From assembly GCA_039707655.1 (NCBI GenBank), contig CM077671.1:365454720-365518719 (forward strand): a stretch of DNA of 64,000 nucleotides. Direction: 5' to 3'. The translations under genes and the position numbers were made by a program. Below the pieces are notes generated by a model, which was not told the origin of the DNA, searched no databases, and worked only from the letters and a program-made list of their open reading frames with translations. This document shows positions 55,901-64,000 of the stretch, piece by piece. Position 1 is the first letter of the stretch, and each line of letters opens with the position of its first letter. This DNA comes from Elymus sibiricus (lineage: Eukaryota > Streptophyta > Magnoliopsida > Poales > Poaceae).

Positions 55901-57634
55901 AATTGTGTTTCAGGAGAGGTTGTTGTTCAAAGAAATTTTTATCTATTTCATTTCTTTCACGCGAGTGCATATCATTTTCATGGTCAAGCAAATATTATTC
56001 TAATGGATCAGTAGGAGGCACGGCAATAGAAGCAAGACCAATTATTTCATCCTTACTAGACAATGCTCTATCACGGGGTTGCCTACTAAACTTGGAAAAA
56101 TTAAACTCATGAGACACACCACCAAAACTGACACCGACAGTTTGTTTTTCACAATCTATCTTAGCATTGACGGTGCTCAAGAATGGTCTACCAAAGATAA
56201 TGGGAAAAAAGTCATCTTGTGGGGAACCAAGAACTAGAAAATCAGTAGGGTATTTTACTTTCCCACACAAGACTTCAACATCTCTAACAATCCCAAGTGC
56301 TGTGATGGTGTCTCTATTAGCAAGTTTAATAGTAACATCAATGTCTTCTATTTCAGCAGGTGCTATTTCATCCATAATTTCTTGGTATAAGGTAAAAGGG
56401 ATAGCACTCACACTAGCACTCAAATCACATAAACCATGATAGCAATGATCTCCTATTTTAACGGAGACAACATGCATGCCTTCTATGGGTCTATGTTTAT
56501 CTTTTTCATCGGGTTTAGCAATTCTAGCAGCTTCATCACATAAGTAGATAACATGCCCATCAATATTTTCTACCAAGATATCTTTAACCATAGCAACACT
56601 AGGTTCTACTTTAATTTTCTCAGGGGGCTTAGGTGCTCTTATATTACTCTTACGAACCACAGCTGATACCTTAGCATGTTCTTTTATCCTAATAGGGCAA
56701 GGTGGTTTTTCAATATAAGCGGTAGGCACAACTGGATCAACATTATAAATGATGGTTCCATCTTTAGCTATGACCGGTTCTTTAATTTCTTCTTTAATAG
56801 GGGGATGATATTTAAACCACTTCTCCTTAGGGAGATCAACATGAGTAGCAAATGCTTCACACAAAGAGGCTACTATCTCAGAGTCAAGTCCATATTTAGT
56901 GCTAAACTTGTGAAAAGTATCGGTATTCATAAAAGATTTAACACAATCAAACTCGAGCTTTATACCTGACGCATTACCTTCATCGAGTTCCCAATTTTCA
57001 GAGTTGCGTTTAATTATTTCCAAGAGATCCCACTTGAATTCAATAGTTTTCTTCATATAAGAACCAGCACAAGAAGTATCGAGCATGGATTGATCATTAT
57101 GAGAAAGCCGAGCATAAAAATTCTGAATGATAACTTCTCTCGGGATGTCATGATTGCGGCATGAATATAACATTGACGTAAGCCTCCCCCAAGCTAGAGC
57201 GATGCTTTCTCCTTCACGAGGCCAAAATTATATATATAATTCCGATCACGATGAACTAGATGCATGGGATAAAACTTTTGGTGGAATTCCAATTGCAAAC
57301 GATTCCAGTTCCACGATCCAAGGTTATCACATAGCCTATACCATGTCAATGCTTTTCCCTTCAAAGATAAAGGGAAAACCTTCTTCTTAGATTCATCTCC
57401 GGGTAAACCTGCAAGCTTAAATAATCCACAAATTTCGTTCACATATAAAAGGTACATATCAGGATGTTCAGTTCCATCTCCTGCATAAGGTTTAGCAAGC
57501 AGTTGTTCTACCATACCCGAAGGAATTTCATAACCAATATTTTCAGTAGGTGCAGTAGGTTGAGGGGCAACTAATGGTGGTTCCGGTCGAGGTGAAGATA
57601 CCCTGAACAAACCCCTCAAAGGATTGTTTTCCAT
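52946..57634 (-). pseudogene. Athila-like gag-pol, disrupted
   Basis: Starts at ATG 57634 (MENNPLRGLF). Order: gag (TWYRLCDNLGSWNWNRLQLEF and following), protease-like region (CDLSASVSAIPFTLY), reverse transcriptase with FMDDFSVYG, RNase H (IMCDASDYVVG), integrase with HHCC (HHAGDRTAH...CDECQ) and D,D,E residues. Breaks: a frameshift at about 57224-57229 near the middle of gag, TAA 55997-55995 after the protease, a small deletion with frame change near 55770-55790, and TGA 54448-54446 in RNase H. The protease motif reads D-L-S where the family has D-L-G. Not autonomous. Confidence 0.9.
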
Positions 57635-57710
57635 AGTAGCAAGTAGCAATAAATTTCAGCACGTAGTATAAGTTTTTCTTACCACTTTCCACTTACCAAG
57701 AGCGCTTCAC

Positions 57711-57728
57711 TCCCCGGCAACGGCGCCA
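57711..57728 (-). promoter_or_regulatory. Primer binding site, tRNA-Asp type
   Basis: On the minus strand TGGCGCCGTTGCCGGGGA, complementary to the 3' end of plant tRNA-Asp, 11 nt after the 5' LTR end. Confidence 0.88.
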
Positions 57729-57739
57729 GAAAAGAGTCT

Positions 57740-59258
57740 TGATGACCCACAAGTATAGGGGATCAATCGTAGTCCTTTCGATAAGTAATAGTGTTGAATC
57801 CAACGAGGAGCAGAAGGAAATGACAAGCGGTTTTCAGCAAGGTAATTTCTGCAAGCACTCGAATTGTAGGTAACAGATAGTTTGATAGCAAGGTAATTGG
57901 TAATGAGCAAGTAACGGTAACGGTTAATAATGTGCAGCAAGGTAGCCCAATACTTTTGTGGCAAAGGACAGGCCGGAACAATCTCTAGTAATAGGCAAAG
58001 TGTTCTTGAGGGTAAACGGGAATTTCATCTAGTCACTTTTATCATGTTGGTTTGATTCATGTTCGTTACTTTGATAATTTGATATGTGGGTGGACCGGTG
58101 CTTGGGTGCTGTTCTTACTTTAACAACCTCCCACTTATGATTAACCCCCTCGCAAGCATCCGCAACTACGAGAAAAGTATTAAGATAAAATCTAACCATA
58201 GCATTAAACGTTTGGATCCAAATCAGCCCCTTACAAAGTAGCGCATAAACTAGGGTTTAAGCTTCTGTCACTCTAGCAACCCATCATATAATAACTACTC
58301 CACAATTCATTCCCTTAGCCCCATGAATGGTGAAGTGTCATGTAGTCGTCGTTCACATGACACCACTAAAGGAATCACAACATACATATCATCAAAATAC
58401 CGAACACATATCAAATTCACGTGATTACTTGCAACATGACTTCTCCCGTAACCTCAAGAACAAAGGTAACTACTCACAAATAATAATCATGCTCAAGATC
58501 AGAGGGGTATTGAATAGCATAATGGATCTGAACATATAATCTTCCACCAAATAAACCATATAGTAATCAACTACGCAAGGTAATCAACACTACTAGTCAC
58601 CCACAGGTACCAATCTGAGGTTCCGGTACAAAGATTGAACACAAGAGATGAACTAGGGTTTGAGAGGAGATGGTGCTGTTGAAGATGTTGATGAAGATTG
58701 GCCTCCCAAAGATGAGAGGGGTGTTGTTGATGATGATGGCTTCAATTTCTCCCTCTGGGAGGGAAGTTCCCCCGACGGAATCGCTCCGCCAGAGGGCAAA
58801 AGTGCTCCTGCCCAAGTTCCGCCTCGAGACGGCAGCGCTCCGTCCCGAAAGTCCCCTCCTTATTTTTTCTAGGTCAAAAGTGATTATATACCAGAAGATG
58901 GGCACCGAAGGTGGGCCGAGGAGGGCACAACCCACCAGGGCGCGCCCAGGGCGGCCTGGCGTGCCCTGGTGCCTTGTGCCCACTAGGGTGGCCCACTCCG
59001 GTAGTTCTTTGTTCTAGTATTTTTTATTAATTCCAAAAATAATCTCCGTAAAGTTTCAGCTCCATTGGAGATGTGCAGAATAGGTATCTCTGATGTGCTT
59101 TTTTCAGGTCCAGAATTCCAACTGCCGGTATTCTCCCTCTTTGTGTAAACCTTGCATATTATGAGAGAAAAGGCATTAGAATCACTCCCTAAAGCATTAT
59201 TATTCAACAAAACATAATAAATAACAGTAGGAAATCATGATGCAAAATAGACGTATCA
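57740..59258 (-). repeat. 5' LTR of the Athila-like element
   Basis: 1519 bp, same ends and nearly the same sequence as the 49046-50561 copy. Contains the palindromic gggcgcgcc / cctggcgtgccctgg block at 58935-58975. Confidence 0.92.
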
Positions 59259-59263
59259 CTCCG

Positions 59264-59475
59264 CGTCGATCCCGACGAGGACGTCTACATCTCCCTCGCT
59301 AGGGCTTCTATCGACGCAGCGAGGTCGTCGAAATCACCGCTGGATGCGTTGCATCTAGCCTTCCCTTACTGCCGGCCAATGGTTGCTGCTCTCCTAGGCA
59401 AGCTACGGTGGCCGCCCACAGGGTGTTTGACGAAATTCCCATCAAGGATGGCATGGAGGTTTCTACGATGAAGCA
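59264..59475 (+). pseudogene. Plant gene fragment, 3' part after the retrotransposon
   Basis: Continues in frame with the segment ending at 49045 (VDPDEDVYISLARASIDAAR...) to a TGA near 59471. A different frame of the same stretch reads AAHRVFDEIPIKDGMEVST, which resembles the A.RVFDEMP pattern of pentatricopeptide repeat proteins. So the region could be a frame-shifted PPR gene fragment. Evidence is short and I hold this loosely. Confidence 0.35.
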
Positions 59476-60440
59476 GTAAGGCTTTTGACTTGCATGTGTC
59501 ACGAATGACAGGGAGTCGTTCGTGCTCTGCTCGGGCATGCCATTGTGGTTGCGCTGGGCTAAGAAAACCAAGGAACTTCGGTGACCTGGTGCTCGGCTGA
59601 GCAAACAATTTCCTCGGAAATTTCTTCCAATCCCCTACAGAATGGACAATATGACTATTAGGAGAATTGTTTGCTAGGGGATGGACAAGACATGTTTGTA
59701 CCAAACAATTTCCTCGGAAAATTCTTACAATCCCCTACAAAACCATCATTTTCTTTGTAGGGAAGAAAATATTTTGGGTTGTATCATATTAAGGTGAGAC
59801 GGAATGGATCAGTATGAGGTGTTGGAGCAGACTTGGAAGGGCTCTCTGGCTCTACACTCCAGGTGAGGTACAACCATACAAGGTTGAGAAGAAGAGGTCA
59901 GTGTAATTCCAGCCATGTTCATTGCTCTCCAGGATCTTCTGAAGTGTGCCTTTGTTTCAGGTATGTCTCCAAAGTTGTAAGGGATATGTCATTGCCTTTG
60001 TTGTGCTCGGGAATAAGTGGTCATGAAAAACAATGGTTTGTTCTTGTTTACTTGGTTGGCCGCCACATTTTTGTTATATGAATTGTTTTTACTGCTTGCA
60101 TGTGACAGCCATAACAACGGGTAGGATTCTATTTGTTCTTCTACATATTCGGTTGGACAGCCCGGAGTTTCAACATGGATTGTGTTCCATTGTAATTTGA
60201 AATAGCCAAAGAAGGTCTCTAATAACACTAAGTAGCAACAATAAGTTGGTCTTCATACCAGTCGGCTATATGAGTACGTGATGTCATAGACCAACCACTA
60301 CTCCCCCTTTTGTGCATATCTATAGAGAGATGTACCTTAGGTTATCTATCATGTCTTCTGTAATATGTGTATTTGTCGATCCGCTGAGCAAAAAGAAAAA
60401 AATCTTACTAGAAAAATACTAAGAGCCAACTTATGTCATT
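59476..60440. other. Unassigned sequence with a 38 bp direct repeat
   Basis: The motif caaacaatttcctcggaaa-ttctt-caatcccctaca occurs at about 59603-59640 and 59703-59740, 100 bp apart. Nothing else was recognised and no coding motif was found. Confidence 0.4.
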
Positions 60441-61230
60441 AATAAAAAAAATTCAAAACGGGGGCAAAAGTTTTGCCTCATCGATCAATTAAGAAGAAGA
60501 GAATTGACCGGTTAATTAACGGAAAACCAGGCGAAAACCAATACAAACGGAGCATAGACGAACAACTCACACGGCATGAAACACCACAATCGCACATGCA
60601 TCCTATCACACTCGCTGAATACACAACATTCACAAACCACGAGGCACCTCCCAACCCACAACAACAACCCAGTCAAGCAACCAAAGATGTCTGGCCTTTG
60701 GAGCCACTTTTGCCTTTGCCCACCTTGTTTTGTTTGTCCCTTATTGGTGTCCCCGTCAGGAGGCAAGCAATCGACCTGCCCAAACCAGGTCTAGCAACCT
60801 CCACACTGGCTAGCGAGTCACAGAGTTCCTTCGTGAAGAGAGCATTTGAATTTGGGGTAGGTGCCAACACAAGTGCTTCAGTGGTCATGCCACTCACAGG
60901 TATCGCCTGCCCGATGGTCATAGACGAGGGAACGACGGCAACATCTAAAACTCCACCCTCCATGACACCGAGAGGTAGGTTGTTTGACGCCTGACAAGGC
61001 TCCATGGGGGGCGGTGAGCACATCAAGTCCACCTCCAAAGCATGGAGAGAGTCCAACTTGAGCTGCTCCATTGACAATGATGAAGTAGGTTCCCCACATA
61101 ACACCTGCAGTTCGGGCATGATCTGCAGTACCGGAGACACAACCTCGGCAGAGGCCTCACCCTTGAAGTCCGGCAACACATGGGGCATAGAACTAGACCC
61201 ATCATGGGGCAAGAAGCCCGAAGCACGAGG
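60441..61230 (-). mobile_element. LINE 3' end, cut by the CACTA element
   Basis: On the minus strand a frame from 61230 to 60673 encodes a low-complexity acidic/Ser-rich segment ending in GKGKSGSKGQTSLVA, like the C-terminus of the ORF1 (gag-like) product of Triticeae LINEs. It is followed by a 3' tail region ending ...cgatgaggcaaaacttttgc and a short A-rich end near 60445 (T-rich on this strand read backward). No endonuclease or reverse transcriptase lies between ORF1 and the tail, so the LINE is internally deleted or non-autonomous. The 5' side is interrupted at 61231 by the CACTA terminus. Confidence 0.55.
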
Positions 61231-61274
61231 CACTAGTAGAAAACAGGGCTTTGGTCCAGGCCTGAAAAGCCCAT

Positions 61275-61530
61275 TAATCCCGGTTCACTCACGAACCGGG
61301 ACCAATGGGGGCATCAGTCCCGGTTCGTGAGGCCAGGGGGCCGGCCGGGCCTCAGGGGCCATTGGTCCCGATTCGTCTGGCCCCTTTGGTCCCGGTTCCA
61401 GACACGAACCAGGACCAATGGGCGTCGCTCCTGCCCACAACCATTGGTCCCGGTTTGTGGCTGGAACCGGGACCAAATGGGGTCCTTTAGTCCCGGTTCC
61501 AGCCACAAACCGGGACCAAAGGGAAGCCTA
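61275..61530. repeat. CACTA subterminal repeats (accgggacc / ggtcccggtt)
   Basis: About ten copies of a core tcccggtt or its complement in both orientations, some paired as inverted repeats around short spacers. In CACTA elements such arrays bind the element's own accessory protein (family knowledge). Confidence 0.85.
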
Positions 61531-61914
61531 TATATACCCCCTGCCCGCGAGCAGAGCAGTGCACTGCTCTGTTTTTTTGGCCGGCCGTGGGAGAGCTTTG
61601 TGGTGCTCTAGCTCACCTCCTATGCACATGAGGTGTTCGATGAAATGCCCGAGCCACACTTAAACTTTCTCCTCTCGAAGCTCCTTGTCCAAGCTCCAGT
61701 TTCCTCAAGATTTGTCTAGGTTTGGCGGTCCGTCCTGTCCCGTCCCCGTCCTCACCGCCGTCGATCGCCCGCGCCCATCTCGGCGCCGGCACCACCGTGG
61801 TTAGCCTCTTCTTCTTATCTTCTTTCTAAAAGAAAAAAGTTCTTACTTGTATGATTTAGATAGATACTTGTGTAATTTTCTTACTTTTATTATTGTTTGT
61901 TATTATATAGTGTG

Positions 61915-62393
61915 ATGGTTTTGGTATCCGCCTCCGCCGGCCCTCGTCCTGTCTATGATTCGGATGTGGTATATATTATCTTTTATAACTATTTGTTTTA
62001 TTTAGTGTTTATGACAATTATGCCGACCAACGTGACATTGATTTTTTAATCTAGGAGGTATGTGAACCGGAAATTCCAACCAACATAGAAATTCTTGTCG
62101 AGAAGTTAAATTTGGTTGAAAAAGAAAACAATTACTTGAAAGAAAAATTACAAAGAGTTGAAGAGGAGAAGATGAAATTGGAGTTGAATGTTGCCGATGT
62201 CATCGACGATCACAAGATCAAGATGGATGCAATGCGCTTGAAGGTTAGAAAGATTAGAAAATATGCCATTCATATTGAGGCTTGGTATCATTATGCCGTT
62301 GGATCAATTGGTACCTTAGTTGCGGTTATGATCGCATTTGTTGTTGCATTTAAATTTTATAGTTTCAATGTATGTTTTAATTACATGCTCTAG
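61915..62393 (+). CDS. CACTA accessory protein: coiled coil plus membrane helix, 2 exons, 130 aa
   Basis: Exon 1 is 61915-61968 (MVLVSASAGPRPVYDSDV), the intron 61969-62054 has GT-AG ends, and exon 2 is 62055-62393. Joined it gives 130 aa without stops. Residues about 30-85 form a charged coiled coil (LVEKENNYLKEKLQRVEEEK), followed by KVRKIRKYAIHIEAWYH and a hydrophobic segment of about 22 residues (VGSIGTLVAVMIAFVVAF), a likely transmembrane helix near the C-terminus, so a tail-anchored topology is possible. I have no function for it; it does not resemble TNPA-type DNA-binding proteins. The splice model is by eye and another upstream exon may exist. Confidence 0.7.
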
Positions 62394-62565
62394 AGAGCTA
62401 TATGTTGTTCAATAATGAGAACTATGTATGAACGTTATGTATTTATTTTGGTCACTACTGTACTTTGGCTTTAATGTGATGATGAATTTCTATTAATTTG
62501 GTCACTTCTCTAATCATGATATGCTGTAATGGTTTTTAATACACTTTATTATATAACACACGCAG

Positions 62566-64000
62566 ATGAACCGGCAATGGATGTACGGTGACCGACGCAC
62601 CTCCGAGTATATTAAGGGCCTGCATAATTTTCTCGAAGCGGCTGAGGCAAACAAGCAGAATGGTTTTATGCATTGTCCATGTACTGTCTGTGAGAATACG
62701 AAGGCTTTCTCCAACTCTAAAACCCTTCACTTCCACCTGCTTGAGAAGGGTTTTATGCCACACTATAATGTTTGGACCAAGCACGGAGAAAGAGGGGTTA
62801 TGATGGAAGACAACGAAGAAGAAGAGGATGATGACAACTACCCGTCCCCTGAATACGGTGATGCTGCAATGGGGGAAGCTGAAGATCAAGAGGAACCAGA
62901 CGATGTGCCCCATGATGATCTTCGCCGGGTCATTGTTGATGCACAGAGAGAATGCGAAAGTGAAAGGGAGAAGTTGAAGTTCGATCGCATGTTAGAGGAT
63001 CACAAAAAAGGGTTGTACCCAAATTGCGAAGATGACAACAGAAAGCTCGGTACCACACTGGAATTGCTGCAATGGAAGGCAGACAATGGTGTATCTGACA
63101 AGGGATTTAGTTCGCTACTGAAAATAATGAAGAAGAAGCTTCCAAAGGATAACGAATTGCCCGGCAGTACGTACGAAGCAAAGAAGGTTCTATGCCCTCT
63201 AGGATTGGAGGTGCAGAAGATACATGCATGCCCTAATGACTGCATCCTCTACCGCGGTGCATACGAGGATTTGAACGCATGCTCGGTATGCGGTGCCTTG
63301 CGGTATAAGATCAGAAGAGATGACCCTGGTGATGTTGAGGGCCAGCGCACCGGGAAGAGGGTTCCTGCCAAGGTGATGTGGTATGCTCCTATAATACCAC
63401 GGTTGAAACGTCTGTTCAGAAACAAAAAGCATGCCGAGTTGATGTAATGGCACATAAAAGACCGTAAGAAAGACGGGAAGTTGAGAGCACCCGCTGACGG
63501 GTCGCAGTGGAGAAAGATCGAGAGAAAGTGGAGCGACTTTACAGGTGACCCGAGGAACGTATGGTTTGGTTTAAGTGCAGATGGCGTTAATCCTTTTGGG
63601 GAGCAGAGCAGCAAGCATAGCACATGGCCTGTGACTCTATGTATGTATAACCTTCCTCCTTGGTTGTGCATGAAGCGGAAGTTCATTATGATGCCAGTGC
63701 TCATCCAAGGCCCTAAGCAACCCGGCAATGACATTGATGTGTACCTAAGGCCATTAGTTGATGAACTTTTACAGCTATGGAATGGAAGAGGTGTACGTGT
63801 GTGGGATGAGAACGAACAGGAGGAATTTGACCTACATGCGTTGCTGTTTGTAACCATCAACGATTGGCCTGCTCTCAGTAACCTTTCAGGACAAACAAAC
63901 AAGGGATACCACGCATGCACACACTGTTTAGATGACACCGACAGTATATATTTGGACAAATGCAGGAAGAATGTGTACCTGGGGCATCGTCGATTTCTTC
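62566..64000 (+). pseudogene. CACTA TNP2-type transposase, one nonsense codon, incomplete at window end
   Basis: Starts MNRQWMYGDRRTSEYIKGLH, the transposase-associated N-terminal domain with a CPCTVC zinc-binding motif, then an acidic linker (EDNEEEEDDDNYPSPEYGDA). The catalytic TNP2 region follows with CPNDCILYRG, CSVCGALRY, and after a TAA at 63445-63447 continues in the same frame with WRKIERKWSDF, DGVNPFG, YNLPPWLCMKRKFIMM, and LLFVTINDWPALSNLSG up to the window edge. Only one stop is visible; the catalytic region is otherwise collinear with plant TNP2 proteins. Whether the nonsense codon is fixed or a base error cannot be told here. Confidence 0.9.

Larger units (their letters stand above)
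49046..59258 (-). mobile_element. Complete Athila-like gypsy retrotransposon, 10,213 bp, TSD CTCCG
   Basis: Two LTRs in minus orientation (3' LTR 49046-50561, 5' LTR 57740-59258) with tgatgaccc...tatca ends, flanked by CTCCG (49041-49045 and 59259-59263). The primer site is of tRNA-Asp type, the polypurine tract adjoins the left LTR, gag-pol lies at 52946-57634 and a separate coiled-coil ORF lies between pol and the 3' LTR. The tRNA-Asp primer, RT motif FMDDFSVYG and extra downstream ORF fit the Athila lineage. LTRs of 1516 and 1519 bp are very similar, suggesting a fairly recent insertion. Confidence 0.93.
61231..64000 (+). mobile_element. CACTA (En/Spm) transposon, left part; continues beyond the window
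   Basis: Starts with the terminus cactagtagaaaacagggct, preceded by AGG (candidate 3 bp duplication). Subterminal repeats of the type ggtcccggttcgtg / cacgaaccgggacc follow (61275-61530). Then come an accessory two-exon gene and a TNP2-type transposase, both on the plus strand. The right end is outside the window. Confidence 0.93.

Noticed and set aside
1..64000. tRNA, rRNA, CRISPR arrays, bacterial operons or organelle insertions
   Set aside because: None seen; the only tRNA-related sequences are short retrotransposon primer sites.

Overview
This window is nuclear DNA from a large-genome grass, most likely a member of the Triticeae (wheat, Aegilops, rye or barley). The evidence is the gene structure (GT-AG introns, a GC-rich single-exon ORF, a plant RD19-type cysteine protease) and the dense, nested transposable elements of types common in Triticeae: Stowaway and PIF/Harbinger MITEs, hAT, Mutator-like and CACTA elements, LINEs and Ty3/gypsy LTR retrotransposons with tRNA-Met or tRNA-Asp type primer sites. 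I saw no rRNA or tRNA genes, CRISPR arrays or bacterial features.

Layout. 1-1150: an intact single-exon minus-strand ORF of unknown function. 1509-3268: a Stowaway element split by a GC-rich non-autonomous retroposon. About 4160-7060: an unassigned DNA element full of a 'tgctacaacc'-type motif, split by a 1.44 kb hAT relic with a perfect 8 bp target duplication. 7771-10864: the one convincing host gene, a four-exon RD19/cathepsin F-like papain-family cysteine protease (minus strand, 377 aa) with a MITE in its large second intron. 11089-14664: a Mutator-like element with long TIRs, inserted about 220 bp upstream of the protease start codon; it carries a truncated transposase and a broken plant-mobile-domain gene tail to tail. 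14717-20676: Harbinger and Stowaway MITEs, a Harbinger transposase relic, a poly(A) retroposon and a Harbinger-type element with a gene-like insert.

20680-43326 is one PIF/Harbinger element blown apart by later insertions: a solo LTR (21065-22651), then a chromovirus-type (Tekay-like) gypsy element in tandem form, LTR-internal-LTR-partial internal (22707-40463), fused to a truncated LTR of another family (40464-41843). The right-hand Harbinger part keeps its ORF1 (Myb/SANT-like) relic. The gypsy element has unusually long LTRs (about 4.3 kb) and an extra 265-codon ORF between primer site and gag, open in both copies. 43337-48460 is mostly unassigned AT-rich repeat with Stowaway and Mutator-type MITEs. 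48726-59470 is a plant gene fragment interrupted by a complete 10.2 kb Athila-like gypsy element (49046-59258, minus orientation, TSD CTCCG) with a coiled-coil ORF in the env-like position. 60441-61230 is the 3' end of a LINE, cut by a CACTA element (61231 to beyond the window end) that encodes a two-exon coiled-coil/membrane accessory protein and a TNP2-type transposase with one nonsense codon.

Most element genes are decayed mainly by nonsense codons, many consistent with C-to-T/G-to-A change. Family assignments rest on motif recognition by eye; no alignment or database search was run.
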